Notes: a model not told the origin generated them from the letters alone. Counted from the stretch's first letter, positions 1-8,783 are shown. The stretch is 52,190 nucleotides of DNA from Candidatus Neomicrothrix parvicella RN1 (GCA_945898515.1 CAMDIH010000007.1:1-52190); one strand, 5' to 3'. A program made the numbers and translations.

Positions 1-200
1 ACGCCGTTGTACTGCGCCGCCCCCAGCACCACGATGGCGTCAGCGGGCTGGGCACCGTCACGGATACTGGCCCGGTACACCTGCACGAAGGTCACCCCGA
101 GACACAGGACCACGGCCAACCCGGCGAAGGCCACTAACCCCACCACCCAGCGCAGCCACCGCCGCCGACGCCGCTGAGGAAGCACCGAGCCATCGGTCAT
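1..200 (-). CDS. YdcF/SanA-like (DUF218) membrane protein, N-terminal fragment
   Basis: Only the first 66 or so codons are inside the window; the rest lies beyond base 1. The translation begins MTDGSVLPQ, has an Arg-rich stretch, one hydrophobic membrane segment (about residues 20-40), and then the motif ADAIVVLGAAQYNG. That motif is typical of the first strand and loop of the DUF218 fold (YdcF, SanA, ElyC), a family linked to the cell envelope but biochemically poorly defined. The ATG overlaps the gltX stop codon by 4 nt (ATGA), so it is probably translationally coupled as the last visible gene of the leuB-ilvE-cimA-gltX operon. Family assignment is good; substrate is unknown. Confidence 0.75.
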   Translation of the reverse strand, partial: MTDGSVLPQRRRRRWLRWVVGLVAFAGLAVVLCLGVTFVQVYRASIRDGAQPADAIVVLGAAQYNG

Positions 201-1606
201 AGGCGCGCTCGGGCCGCCCGCAAACGATCGAGGGTGCGCGTCTGGCCCAAAGCGGCCAACGACTCGAACAGCGGCGGCCCCACCGATCGCCCGGTGGTGG
301 CCACGCGCACCGGTCCCTGGGCTTTGCTGAGTTGTGCCTCGCCCTGGGCATTGACCACCCCGGCGGATACCGCGGCGGCCTCCACCGCCGCTCGGATTGG
401 CTCCACCTCCCACTCGGTGACCTGGGTCAGACCCGCGATAGCCGCATCCACCATCTCTCGGGCGTTGATCCCCTTCACCATCGCCTTGTCCCAGGAGGCG
501 TCATCGGGCGTGAGTGGCCCGTCGAGCAGGAAGGCCACCATCGGCTCGATTTCGGTGAAGAGGCGCACTCGCTCTTGGATCAGCGGCGCGATCGTGGTCA
601 GGACCGCCTCCACCTCAGGTCCGCTCAGGAACGGTCGGGCCCGTTCGATGAACTCATCCACCGGCAGCGCACGGAGGTATTCGGCGTTGATGTGCTGCAA
701 TTTCTTCACGTCGAAGAACGCCGGCGACGGGGTCACATCCTCCAGCCGGAACTGCTCAATGATCTCCGCCAGCGGTCGGATCTCAATGCCATCACTCGGA
801 CCCCAACCGAGCAGCGCCAAATAGTTCACCATGGCCTCCGGCAGATAGCCCTGAGCGGCGAAGTCGGCCACCGAAACGGCATCCTTGCGCTTCGACAACT
901 TCTTCCGACCCTCATTCACCAACATCGGCAGATGGGCAAAGACCTCCGGCCGCCCAAGCCCGAGCGCATCGCGCAGCAGAAGATACTTCGGGGTGCCCGG
1001 CACGTGATCCTCGCCCCGCACCACATGCGTGATCCCCATGGCGGCGTCGTCGTAGGCATTCGACAACAAGAACATCGGCATGCCGGTAGAGCGCAGCAGC
1101 ACAAAATCCTCGATCGTCTTGTTCTCGAAGGACACTTCGCCGCGCACCAGATCGGTGAAACCAGTGACCCCATCATCGGGCGTGCGAAACCGCAGGGCTG
1201 TGGCATCAGAGCGGGCCAACCCCCGGGTTCGACAGAAGCCGTCGTAACCGGGGGGACCACCACGCGCCTTGGCACGGGCTTGCACCGCCTCGCTGACACA
1301 GTCGCACCAATAGGCGCGTCCCTGATCCAGGAGCGACAACGCCGCCTCACGGTGGGCTTGGAGATTGTCGGCTTGCACCACGATCTCGCCGTCCCAGTCC
1401 AAGCCCAGCCACCGCAACGACGTCAGGATGTTCTCCACCAACTCCGAACTGGAGCGCTCCCGGTCGGTGTCTTCCACCCGCAGCCGCATCTCCCCGCCGG
1501 TGCGACGAGCCTCCAGCCAGTTGAATAAGGCAGCGCGAGCGTTGCCAACATGCAAAAAGCCGGTGGGCGAGGGCGCGAAACGCAGCCGAGAGTTCGCAGA
1601 TGTCAC
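197..1606 (-). CDS. gltX: Glutamyl-tRNA synthetase
   Basis: Class I synthetase charging tRNA with glutamate in the cytoplasm; 469 residues is the normal bacterial length. The HIGH-type motif is HVGN (residues 19-22) after APSPTG, and the KMSKS-type motif is KLSKR (236-240). Cys101, Cys103 and Cys125 resemble the zinc-binding Cys set of bacterial GluRS. The start is GTG. Since gatCAB is in the same window and no glutaminyl-tRNA synthetase is seen, this enzyme may be non-discriminating and also make Glu-tRNA(Gln) for amidation; that is inference from context. It follows the hypothetical gene by 28 nt and overlaps the YdcF-like gene by 4 nt. Confidence 0.97.
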   Translation of the reverse strand: MTSANSRLRFAPSPTGFLHVGNARAALFNWLEARRTGGEMRLRVEDTDRERSSSELVENILTSLRWLGLDWDGEIVVQADNLQAHREAALSLLDQGRAYWCDCVSEAVQARAKARGGPPGYDGFCRTRGLARSDATALRFRTPDDGVTGFTDLVRGEVSFENKTIEDFVLLRSTGMPMFLLSNAYDDAAMGITHVVRGEDHVPGTPKYLLLRDALGLGRPEVFAHLPMLVNEGRKKLSKRKDAVSVADFAAQGYLPEAMVNYLALLGWGPSDGIEIRPLAEIIEQFRLEDVTPSPAFFDVKKLQHINAEYLRALPVDEFIERARPFLSGPEVEAVLTTIAPLIQERVRLFTEIEPMVAFLLDGPLTPDDASWDKAMVKGINAREMVDAAIAGLTQVTEWEVEPIRAAVEAAAVSAGVVNAQGEAQLSKAQGPVRVATTGRSVGPPLFESLAALGQTRTLDRLRAARARL

Positions 1607-1634
1607 CCTCGGAGGGTACCGGTCGCGCCTCGGG

Positions 1635-2171
1635 TCAGTGAGGGGCCACGGGAAGATCGCCGAGTAGATCCTGCCAGCGAGCCGCGTGCGCCTCGGTGAT
1701 CTGGGCCGGAGAGCACCGCAGGACGGCCTCAGGGACGAGATCGGCCAAGCGGCGCTGCTCGGTGTAGTGGTGCGGATGCGCCACCTCCTCGAACATCGGC
1801 CGGCGCAATTCCACGAGGTCCGACGGGGCTACGCCGAGGAAACCCCAGATGGTGAGGGCGACCGTGAGATCATGCACCACGGGGGCTCGGCCAAACAGCG
1901 ACGCCCGCTTCAGCGCCACCCCCACCGCACCGGCGAGCGCATCTTTCTCATGCTCACCCGGAGTGAGGGTGAGGCGGCCCTCGAAGCGCCGCGCCAGCAC
2001 GAGGGCGTAGCCCTGATCCGGCCCCGGATGGCCGAAGCGATCGCCGCGAGGCTGACCCTCGGGCAGGTCGCCGGGTCGGTCGGCCCGCCAGGATCCCCAC
2101 CGCCGGGGCGGGGACTCGTAGCCCCGTACCGGGACATTGACATCGACAGGAACGTGCTCGGGGGCAGCCAC
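1635..2171 (-). CDS. Conserved-looking hypothetical protein between cimA and gltX
   Basis: 178 residues, GTG start, only 9 nt after the cimA stop and 28 nt before gltX, so it is cotranscribed with both. The N-terminal third is Pro/Arg/Gly-rich (RGYESPPRRWGSWRADRPGD); the middle and C-terminal parts look folded and soluble, with helical stretches and an HPHHYTEQRRLADLVPE segment. No signal peptide, membrane segment or recognisable catalytic motif was seen. An AGG about 8 nt upstream is a weak ribosome-binding site. I do not recognise the family, and no function is assigned. Confidence 0.7.
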   Translation of the reverse strand: MAAPEHVPVDVNVPVRGYESPPRRWGSWRADRPGDLPEGQPRGDRFGHPGPDQGYALVLARRFEGRLTLTPGEHEKDALAGAVGVALKRASLFGRAPVVHDLTVALTIWGFLGVAPSDLVELRRPMFEEVAHPHHYTEQRRLADLVPEAVLRCSPAQITEAHAARWQDLLGDLPVAPH

Positions 2172-2180
2172 GAGACAAAC

Positions 2181-3794
2181 CTAGTTTCCCGTGTGGATGA
2201 GACCCCACACGAGCGCATCGATCAGGGCCTGCCAAGAGGCCTCGATGATGTTGGAGGACACCCCAATGGTGGTCCACGCCCGATCGCCATCAGTGGAATC
2301 GATGAGCACTCGCACCACGGCATCGGTATTGGCCACCCCATCGAGAATCCGCACCCGGTAGTCCGTGAGATGAATGTGGGCGAGTTGGGGATAGGCCCCT
2401 ACCAGCACGGCCCGAAGGGCCTGATCCAAAGCGTTGACCGGCCCGTTCCCCTCGCCGACCTCGATGAGACGCTCCCCCTCGATCCACAGTTCGACGGTGG
2501 CTTCGGTATCGATAGTGGCTGCGGCACCGGCCTGCACGGGCGCTCGGTGATACGTGGTGGCCCGATAGCCCTCCACGGTGAAGTAATTCTGGGTCCAACC
2601 CCCCGCCCGACGCATCAACAACTCAAGGCTGGCGTCGGCGGCCTCGAACACAAATCCTTCCGCTTCGAGTCCTTTGAGTTCGTCCGACAAGGTCCCGGCC
2701 GCGGCATCGGTCAGTTCAACCCCTAGTTCCTTGGCCTTCATCACCATGCCGGCCCGCCCCCCGAGATCGCTCACCAGCACTCGGGTGCCGTTGCCGACGA
2801 GATCGGGGGCGATGTGCTCGTAGCTCGCGCCGCCAGCCTTGCCCACCGCCGAGGTGTGCAGACCCCCCTTGTGGGCAAACGCCGACATGCCCACGTAGGG
2901 ATCGGCCGAATGAGGCGGCAGGTTCACCACTTCGGCCACATGGCGACTCACGGTGGTGAGACGCGCCAGTCGGCCCTCGGGAAGGCAGCGCACCCCGAGC
3001 TTGAGTTCGAGATTGGGGATGCAGGTCATGAGATTGGCGTTTCCGGTGCGTTCGCCGTACCCGTTGACCGTGCCCTGCAGTTGCGTGGCCCCTCCGAGCA
3101 CGCCGGCGACCGAATTTGCTACCGCACAGCCGGAGTCGTTCTGAGTATGGATGCCTAGTTGCTGGCCGGGCCCGAAATAGGCGTGCACCTCAGCGGTGAT
3201 CCGCTCAACCTCATGGGGCAAGGATCCCCCGTTGGTGTCGCACATCACGAGACAATCGGCGCCACTGGTGGCCGCCGCCTCCAACACCGCCAGCGCGTAT
3301 TCAGCATTGGCTTTGTAACCGTCGAAGAAGTGCTCAGCATCGAAGAACACCTGTAGCCCGGCCGCCTTGAGGAACTCCACGCTCTCCGCCACCATGGCCA
3401 CGCCTTCACTCAAGGTGGTGCCCAGGGCTTCGAGGACGTGAAAATCCCAGCTCTTGCCCACGATGCACACCGCCGAAGTGCCTGCGGCCACCAGCGCCTG
3501 CAAGGTGGGATCCACATCCACCTTGCCCGCCGGTCGGCGCGTGGAACCGAAAGCCACCAGCGTGGCTGTCTCCAAATGCAGCTCGCCGACCGCCCTCCGA
3601 AAAAACTCCTCGTCCTTCGGGTTGGCCTGCGGATAGCCCCCCTCGATCCAGGCCACACCGAGCCAGTCGAGTTGCTCCGCTACCTTCAGTTTGTCGTCGA
3701 CAGTGAGAGAAATACCCTCAAACTGGGCACCGTCGCGCAGCGTCGTGTCGAAGATCTCAACCGACTCGGGAAGCCGGGGATCTGCTACTGGCAT
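2181..3794 (-). CDS. cimA: (R)-citramalate synthase
   Basis: HMGL-like enzyme condensing pyruvate with acetyl-CoA to citramalate, the first step of the threonine-independent route to 2-oxobutyrate and isoleucine. The N-terminal catalytic motif EIFDTTLRDGAQFEG is of the citramalate-synthase type and differs from the RDGNQAL of LeuA in this window. HTQND and NGYGERTGNANL motifs follow, and the C-terminal part is a LeuA-type regulatory (allosteric) domain. About 537 residues fits the family. The ATG at 3794 lies inside the end of ilvE (10-nt overlap) with GGTGGAG just upstream; a TTG at 3806 would add four residues. It sits in the leuB-ilvE-cimA operon, and LeuCD and LeuB would process its product. 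Confidence 0.93.
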   Translation of the reverse strand: MPVADPRLPESVEIFDTTLRDGAQFEGISLTVDDKLKVAEQLDWLGVAWIEGGYPQANPKDEEFFRRAVGELHLETATLVAFGSTRRPAGKVDVDPTLQALVAAGTSAVCIVGKSWDFHVLEALGTTLSEGVAMVAESVEFLKAAGLQVFFDAEHFFDGYKANAEYALAVLEAAATSGADCLVMCDTNGGSLPHEVERITAEVHAYFGPGQQLGIHTQNDSGCAVANSVAGVLGGATQLQGTVNGYGERTGNANLMTCIPNLELKLGVRCLPEGRLARLTTVSRHVAEVVNLPPHSADPYVGMSAFAHKGGLHTSAVGKAGGASYEHIAPDLVGNGTRVLVSDLGGRAGMVMKAKELGVELTDAAAGTLSDELKGLEAEGFVFEAADASLELLMRRAGGWTQNYFTVEGYRATTYHRAPVQAGAAATIDTEATVELWIEGERLIEVGEGNGPVNALDQALRAVLVGAYPQLAHIHLTDYRVRILDGVANTDAVVRVLIDSTDGDRAWTTIGVSSNIIEASWQALIDALVWGLIHTGN

Positions 3795-4702
3795 AACTCC
3801 ACCCAATGACGGAACTGCGCAACTTGACCCCGCACAACCTTGGCGTATTCCGTCCCAATAGCCATGGTGACCGATCCGGGGAAGGGAATCGGGCGGTCAT
3901 CGACCGAACTCACCGATGAAACCTCCGCCGCCGTACCCACCACGAACATCTCATCAGCAACATAAAGATCGCTCCGCGTCAGCTCACCAAACACCATGTC
4001 GATGTCCATCGAGCGCGCCATTGTCATGACCGTGTCCTGGGTGATGCCCTCCAAGGCACCCGACGACAGCGGTGGGGTGATCACCCTCCCCCCGCGTGAC
4101 ACAAAGATGTTTTCCCCCGTGCACTCTGACACCAGGCCCTGCTGATTCAGCATGACTGCTTCGTCGTACCCAGCATTGAGCGCCTCGACCTTGGCCAGGC
4201 TCGAGTTGACGTAGTTGCCGGTGGTTTTGGCCGCCGGCGGCATGGTGTTGTGGTCGTGGCGCATCCAACTACTGACCTTCAACCGCACGCCCCTGGTGAG
4301 GGCGTCGTCGCCGAGGTAGGCGCCCCACGGCCAGCAGGCGATGGCCACATCAACCGAGCACGGGATCGTGTTGAGGCCCATCTCGCCGAAGCCGTAATAG
4401 GCGATCGGTCGGATGTAGCAAGCCGGCAGCCCCGAAGCCAGCACGGTTTCCTTGGTCGCCTGCACGATGTCGGCCACCGAATACGGAATCGTCATCCCCA
4501 AGATGGCGGCGGAGCGAAACAGCCGTTCGATGTGATCGCTCAGCCGGAACACCCCAGGACCGTCAGCGGTCTCATAGGCGCGGATGCCCTCAAATACGCC
4601 CGTGCCGTAGTGGAGCGTGTGGGTGAGCACGTGGACGTTGGCATCGGCCCAGGGGACCTGTTCGCCATTCATCCAGATCGTGGGGGTGGGGGTAATGGGC
4701 AT
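3785..4702 (-). CDS. ilvE: Branched-chain amino-acid aminotransferase
   Basis: Fold-type IV PLP enzyme performing the last step of Leu, Ile and Val synthesis with glutamate as amino donor. 305 residues is the usual length. It contains the N-terminal WMNGEQVPWADANVHVLTHT block, GVFEGIRAY, the TTGNYVNSSLAKVEA segment with the likely PLP lysine, and the SECTGENIFV signature. An AGGA about 9 nt before the ATG is a good ribosome-binding site. It lies 11 nt downstream of leuB and overlaps cimA by 10 nt, so it belongs to the operon controlled by the leuB leader. Class IV also includes D-amino-acid aminotransferases, but the motifs and operon favour IlvE. Confidence 0.95.
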   Translation of the reverse strand: MPITPTPTIWMNGEQVPWADANVHVLTHTLHYGTGVFEGIRAYETADGPGVFRLSDHIERLFRSAAILGMTIPYSVADIVQATKETVLASGLPACYIRPIAYYGFGEMGLNTIPCSVDVAIACWPWGAYLGDDALTRGVRLKVSSWMRHDHNTMPPAAKTTGNYVNSSLAKVEALNAGYDEAVMLNQQGLVSECTGENIFVSRGGRVITPPLSSGALEGITQDTVMTMARSMDIDMVFGELTRSDLYVADEMFVVGTAAEVSSVSSVDDRPIPFPGSVTMAIGTEYAKVVRGQVAQFRHWVELCQ

Positions 4703-4713
4703 AGTGAGGTTTC

Positions 4714-5703
4714 CTAGCGGGATGAGAGACGGGCGGCTACAAGATCGCCTACCTCGCGAGTGGAACCGGTGATGGTGGCGGTGTCGGCGCAGGCTGAGCG
4801 AACCTGATCGGCGGCGACACCCTCACCGAGATGGTCGAGCATCAACGCAGCGGAGAGGATCGCCGCCACCGGATTGGCCTCATTCCGGCCAGCGATATCG
4901 GGCGCCGAACCGTGCACCGGCTCAAACATCGATGGACCGGTGCGGGCCGGGTTGAGGTTGCCGGAACTGGCAAAACCGATGCCCCCCGATACTGCACCCC
5001 CCAGGTCGGTGAGGATGTCGCCGAACAAATTGTCGGTCACCACCACGTCATAGTGTTCCGGGCTTTGCACGAAATAAATGCACGCGGCGTCGACGTGGTG
5101 GTAATCGGTGCTCACCCCGGGATACTCGGCGGCCACCTCAGAAAACGTGCGGTCCCAAAGATCGCCCGCGAAGGTGAGCACGTTGGTTTTGTGCACCAGG
5201 GTCAGGTGGCGCCGCGGCCGACTGTCGGCCAGCGCGAAGGCGTAGCGAACACAACGCTCCACCCCGTGACGGGTGTTCACCGAGCCCTGGGTGGCCACTT
5301 CGTGGATCGTGCCCTTCCGCAACACCCCACCCTCGCCCACGTAGGGGCCTTCCGTGTTTTCCCGGATCACGATCATGTCCACGTTGTTAGGCGGGTACAG
5401 GAACGGGCGCTGGTTGATGTAGAGGTCCAACTCAAACCGCATTTTCAGCAGCAGGCCCCGTTCGATCACCCCGGGGGGGACGCCAGGGGTGCCCACCGCG
5501 CCGAGCAGGAGTGCATCGAGGCCACGCCACTCCTCCAGGATCTCGTCGGGGAGGATGGTGCCATCGCGTAGGTAGCGGGCCCCGCCAAGGTCGTAGTCAA
5601 CCGTGTCGAGGTGCACCCCGGTGGCGCGCACAACCTTGAGCGCTTCCGCGATGACTTCGGGGCCAATCCCGTCGCCGCCGATGATCCCCACCCTGTGACC
5701 CAC
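4714..5703 (-). CDS. leuB: 3-isopropylmalate dehydrogenase
   Basis: NAD-dependent oxidative decarboxylase of leucine synthesis. It can also oxidise 3-methylmalate in the citramalate route, which suits its position ahead of cimA. The motif [12 protein letters not shown] is at the N-terminus, followed by [15 protein letters not shown], the VHKTNVL lysine region, [13 protein letters not shown] and the [14 protein letters not shown] signature. I chose the GTG at 5703 because AAGGAG lies 5 nt upstream; an upstream GTG at 5739 would fall inside the attenuator hairpin. This gives 329 residues, slightly short for the family and close to the mycobacterial form. It is the first gene after the attenuator. 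Confidence 0.95.
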   Translation of the reverse strand: MGHRVGIIGGDGIGPEVIAEALKVVRATGVHLDTVDYDLGGARYLRDGTILPDEILEEWRGLDALLLGAVGTPGVPPGVIERGLLLKMRFELDLYINQRPFLYPPNNVDMIVIRENTEGPYVGEGGVLRKGTIHEVATQGSVNTRHGVERCVRYAFALADSRPRRHLTLVHKTNVLTFAGDLWDRTFSEVAAEYPGVSTDYHHVDAACIYFVQSPEHYDVVVTDNLFGDILTDLGGAVSGGIGFASSGNLNPARTGPSMFEPVHGSAPDIAGRNEANPVAAILSAALMLDHLGEGVAADQVRSACADTATITGSTREVGDLVAARLSSR

Positions 5704-5726
5704 TTCATCTCCTTGCGTAAGAACGG

Positions 5727-5747
5727 AAAAACCGCCCACCGAGGCGG
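5727..5747 (-). terminator. Attenuator terminator upstream of leuB
   Basis: On the minus strand a CCGCC/GGCGG hairpin (5732-5747) is followed directly by five T residues (5727-5731), a compact intrinsic terminator ending about 24 nt before the leuB GTG. Upstream of it, between the leader-peptide stop codon and this hairpin, is a 9-bp stem with one G-U pair (5759-5767 with 5773-5781). The order leader peptide, first stem, terminator is that of a transcription attenuator. The terminator stem is the shortest of the three in this window. Confidence 0.7.
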
Positions 5748-5780
5748 ACGGTCTGAAAGCGCACGTCTATCCGACGCGCG

Positions 5781-5819
5781 CTAGGCGATGCTGATTACCG
5801 TTCGAAAATACGTCACCAC
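5781..5819 (-). CDS. leuB-ilvE-cimA operon leader peptide
   Basis: Short ORF translating to (GTG)VVTYFRTVISIA and ending in TAG; the second GTG is an alternative start. It carries Val, Val, Ile and Ile codons in 12 residues, which fits sensing of isoleucine and valine for an operon containing ilvE and cimA. The GTG lies 7 nt after a -10-like hexamer, so the mRNA probably starts at or near the GTG (leaderless). The TAG stop overlaps the first nucleotide of a stem, as in the leuA and ilvB leaders of this window. Too short for routine gene calling. Confidence 0.65.
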   Translation of the reverse strand: MVTYFRTVISIA

Positions 5820-5826
5820 ACCTGAG

Positions 5827-5856
5827 AGTCTCACCCGTACCGTGCACCCGAGTCAA
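5827..5856 (-). promoter_or_regulatory. Predicted promoter of the leuB leader
   Basis: TTGACT (-35, 5851-5856), 18-nt spacer, GAGACT (-10, 5827-5832), then 7 nt to the leader GTG at 5819. The -10 is weak against TATAAT but keeps A at position 2 and T at position 6, and the geometry matches the leuA leader promoter almost exactly. Confidence 0.5.
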
Positions 5857-5898
5857 CTAGGTTGGCGCCTTCGGATCACGATTCTGGGAGCACATCAA

Positions 5899-7437
5899 AT
5901 GCAAACGCCCTTAACGATCGGCGGGCACCTCACACGGGCCAGTGTCGTCTACGGGGACCGGGTCGGAATCATCGATGAGCCGGATGCGCCCGGCGGCGGC
6001 TTGGGAAAGGTCACCTATCGACGCATGCAGGAACTGGCCCGGGCCCAGGCCGCCAACCTCGACGAGCGTGGCATCGGAAGCGGCGAGCGAGTGGCCGTGC
6101 TGTCCCAGAACAGTGGTCGACTCCTCACCTCCTTCTTCGGGGTGAGCGGGTACGGACGGGTTTTGGTACCCATCAATTTCCGCCTGTTGCCGGAGGAAGT
6201 CGGGTACATCCTGGAGCACTCGGGGGCCCAGATGCTCCTCGTCGATGCCGAACTGGCGGAGACGGTTGCTCACCTCAACGTGAACCAACGCGTGGTGATG
6301 GGCACCGCCACCGACGGCGAGGTCTACCTCGAGGGTCGCGCCCCCGCCCGCTGGGAGGACGAGGACGAAAACGCCACCGCCACCATCAACTACACCAGCG
6401 GCACCACCGCCCGCCCCAAGGGCGTGGAGATGACCCATCGCAACCTCTGGACCAACGCCGCTATCTTCGGGTGGCACACCGGCTTGTCCGATCGCGACAC
6501 CTACCTGCACACGCTGCCCATGTTTCACTGCAACGGATGGGGCATGCCCTACGCCTTGGCCGCGATGGGAGTACCCCAGGTCGTGCTGCGCAAGGTCGAT
6601 GGCGCCGACATTCTTCGGCGCGTCGACGAACAGGGCGTCACCTTCATGTGTGGTGCGCCGGCGGTCGTGGCCATGGTGCTGGAGGCGGCCGCCACCTGGG
6701 ACGGCCCCATTCCGGGGCACGGCACCGTTCGTGTCGTGGTGGCTGGCGCTCCTCCCCCCACCCGCACGATCGAGCGGGTCGAAACCGAACTCGGCTGGGA
6801 AATGATCCAGATCTACGGCCTGACCGAGACCGCCCCCCTACTCACCATCAATCGCAGCAGGCCGGAATGGGATGGTCTCACGTCCGGCGAGCGGGCCATC
6901 AAACTCTCCCGGGCCGGGGTGGCCGCGGTGGGCATCGACCTGCGAAGCGACGAGCACGGTGAGATTTTGGCTCGGGGTAATCACATCCTCAAGAGCTACT
7001 GGGAGCAGCCCGAGATCACCGAGGAGGCCCTGGCCGGCGGATGGTTCCACACCGGCGATGGGGGCACCATCGACGACAACGGGTATCTCACGATCACCGA
7101 CCGCAAGAAAGACGTGATCATCACCGGCGGCGAGAACGTGAGTTCCATCGAGGTGGAAAATGCCCTCTTCTCCCACCCGGCGGTCAGCGAGGTCTGTGTC
7201 CTCGGCGTGCCCCACGAAAAGTGGGGCGAGACCATCAAGGCGCTCGTCGTGCTCGCCCCCGGCCAAGCCGCCAGCGAGGACGACCTCCGGGCGTGGTGCA
7301 AGGAACGGCTGGCGGGTTTCAAGTGCCCCACCACCGTTGAGTTTCGCGACGAACTCGCCCGCACCGCCACCGGGAAGCTCCAGAAATTCAAGCTCCGCGC
7401 CCCCTACTGGGAGGGTCAGGACCGCCAGGTCCACTGA
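5899..7437 (+). CDS. AMP-binding acyl-CoA synthetase
   Basis: ATP-dependent enzyme of the ANL superfamily that activates a carboxylic (probably fatty) acid to its CoA thioester. 512 residues. It shows the phosphate-binding loop YTSGTTARPKGVEMTHRN, the MFHCNGW region, IQIYGLTETAPL, GWFHTGDGG, ITDRKKDVIITGGENVSSIEVE and a C-terminal TATGKLQKFKLR with the catalytic lysine. I start at the ATG at 5899, where GGGAG lies about 8 nt upstream; an upstream in-frame ATG at 5788 would extend through the divergent leuB leader. It is divergent from leuB and 21 nt before greA. Substrate cannot be read from the sequence. Confidence 0.9.
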   Translation: MQTPLTIGGHLTRASVVYGDRVGIIDEPDAPGGGLGKVTYRRMQELARAQAANLDERGIGSGERVAVLSQNSGRLLTSFFGVSGYGRVLVPINFRLLPEEVGYILEHSGAQMLLVDAELAETVAHLNVNQRVVMGTATDGEVYLEGRAPARWEDEDENATATINYTSGTTARPKGVEMTHRNLWTNAAIFGWHTGLSDRDTYLHTLPMFHCNGWGMPYALAAMGVPQVVLRKVDGADILRRVDEQGVTFMCGAPAVVAMVLEAAATWDGPIPGHGTVRVVVAGAPPPTRTIERVETELGWEMIQIYGLTETAPLLTINRSRPEWDGLTSGERAIKLSRAGVAAVGIDLRSDEHGEILARGNHILKSYWEQPEITEEALAGGWFHTGDGGTIDDNGYLTITDRKKDVIITGGENVSSIEVENALFSHPAVSEVCVLGVPHEKWGETIKALVVLAPGQAASEDDLRAWCKERLAGFKCPTTVEFRDELARTATGKLQKFKLRAPYWEGQDRQVH

Positions 7438-7458
7438 CCCCACTACCATCGAGGCGCT

Positions 7459-7926
7459 ATGCCGACCACGCACTATCTCTCCCAACCTGCCTTCGACCGA
7501 CTCAAGGCCGAGCACGATGAACTCACCACGGTCGGGCGAGTGAGCATCGCGCGCAAGATTGAAACGGCCCGCGAGTTGGGCGACTTGAAAGAAAACGGCG
7601 ATTACCACGCCGCCAAAGACTTCCAGGGCCAGATGGAGGCCCGGATCCGCCAACTCGCCTCCATGATCGAACATTGCGAGATTGTGGAGGGTATCGACGG
7701 TTCGGCCGTCGAGCCCGGTGCCGTGGTGGAACTCCGCTACGAAGGCGACCAGGACACGGAGCAGTACTTCTTCGGCTCGGTCGAGGAACGGGGTGTGGAC
7801 CATGAAATCATCAGTCCGCAGTCGCCGCTCGGCAAAGCCCTCCTGGGCAAAGCGCCCGGCGAACTGGTGAGTTTTGAAAGCCCTACCGGCGCCACCTTGA
7901 CCGTCGAGGTCATCACAATTCAGTAG
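7459..7926 (+). CDS. greA: Transcription elongation factor GreA
   Basis: 155-residue factor that rescues backtracked RNA polymerase by stimulating transcript cleavage through the secondary channel. The N-terminal coiled coil carries the acidic tip segment ARELGDLKENGDYHAAKD (around residues 37-54), followed by the FKBP-like C-terminal domain with ISPQSPLGKALLGKAPGE. Length is normal. A TACCAT hexamer (7444-7449) ends 9 nt before the ATG and may give it its own near-leaderless promoter, although it also follows the acyl-CoA synthetase by 21 nt. Confidence 0.96.
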   Translation: MPTTHYLSQPAFDRLKAEHDELTTVGRVSIARKIETARELGDLKENGDYHAAKDFQGQMEARIRQLASMIEHCEIVEGIDGSAVEPGAVVELRYEGDQDTEQYFFGSVEERGVDHEIISPQSPLGKALLGKAPGELVSFESPTGATLTVEVITIQ

Positions 7927-7938
7927 CCAACCAGTACT

Positions 7939-7956
7939 CGGCGGCCCTGCCCGCCG
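7939..7956 (+). terminator. GC-rich hairpin after greA, possible terminator
   Basis: Perfect 6-bp stem CGGCGG/CCGCCG with a 6-nt loop, 12 nt after the greA stop and in the gap between convergent greA and the IclR gene. No T-tract follows, so termination is only suggested by position. The remainder of 7957-8105 shows nothing recognisable. Confidence 0.3.
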
Positions 7957-8105
7957 GCATCGTCGAGCCACGCGCCGCTCGTGATGATCTGGCGGCCTCC
8001 TACTTCGGGCGTGCCGCTCAGGCCTCCACCGACGGGCGAGCGTCGACCAAATAAACCACGCCCTATGCGCATCGATCCGCTTCGTTCACAAGCCGCTCGT
8101 GCGAC

Positions 8106-8777
8106 TCAGTCCGATCGAAACCGTTGGCCCCCTGGCGCGCCTTGGGTGGCCCGTTCGATGCGATCGGCGGCGGCGACTACCTCGGCCCCGTAACGCTCGC
8201 CCGGCTTTGGGCTGAGGCGCTCGATGGGACCACTCAGCGATACCGCCGCTATCACCTGACCCTTGGAATCCCGCACTGGTGCCGACACGCTGGCCACCCC
8301 TTGTTCACGTTCACCCACGCTCGCCACCCATACCCCCAGGACACCGGCGAGCACGTGACCCGCGCTCCCGAGATGCATCGGCAAACGGGCACCCACCGGC
8401 ACGATCGTGCGCAACTCACGAGGCGACTCGATCGACTCGACACACACCCGCACATCGCCGTCGCGCACGAAAAGTTGCACGCTTTCCCCCGTCTGCTCAT
8501 GGAGCCAGGCCAGCGCTGGCCTGGCGGCGGCCCACACCGGCACCCCCTTGGCGGCCTCATGGCCAAGCCCGATCAAGCGCAGACCGAGGCAGAAGCGACC
8601 GGCGTGATCCCGGCGCAGCAGGCCGTGGTGCTCCAACGCCACCGCCAGACGATGGGCCGTAGGCCGACTCAGGCCAGTGGCCGCCACCAACTCAGCCAAC
8701 GAGCGTGGTTTGACCTCCACCACCGCCAGCAGGCCAATGGCCTTGTCCAAGACGCCCACACCGCTTACACTGTCCAC
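8106..8777 (-). CDS. IclR-family regulator divergent from leuCD (NdgR/LtbR-like)
   Basis: 223 residues with an N-terminal winged helix-turn-helix (LAELVAATGLSRPTAHRLAVALEHHGLL, about residues 28-55) and a C-terminal IclR effector-binding domain (RTIVPVGARLPMHLGSAGHVLA). A divergent IclR regulator next to leuCD is a known actinobacterial arrangement: LtbR in Corynebacterium, NdgR in Streptomyces and Rv2989 in M. tuberculosis, the first two regulating leuCD. A TAATCT hexamer ends 6 nt before the GTG start, so the mRNA may be leaderless. The shared 49-nt intergenic gap contains a near-palindrome overlapping that hexamer. Confidence 0.88.
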   Translation of the reverse strand: MDSVSGVGVLDKAIGLLAVVEVKPRSLAELVAATGLSRPTAHRLAVALEHHGLLRRDHAGRFCLGLRLIGLGHEAAKGVPVWAAARPALAWLHEQTGESVQLFVRDGDVRVCVESIESPRELRTIVPVGARLPMHLGSAGHVLAGVLGVWVASVGEREQGVASVSAPVRDSKGQVIAAVSLSGPIERLSPKPGERYGAEVVAAADRIERATQGAPGGQRFRSD

Positions 8778-8783
8778 AACATA

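Noticed and set aside
332-1528. Long plus-strand open frame (398 codons) opposite gltX
   Set aside because: Antisense shadow in a GC-rich gene; the translation is His/Arg/Gly-rich with no motif, while the minus strand encodes a complete GluRS.
4703-4713. Separate promoter between leuB and ilvE
   Set aside because: Only 11 nt, filled by the ribosome-binding site; the genes are simply adjacent in one operon.
7981-8193. 70-codon plus-strand frame between greA and the IclR gene
   Set aside because: Low-complexity Pro/Arg composition, overlaps the IclR 3' end, and has no ribosome-binding site or TANNNT element at the right spacing.
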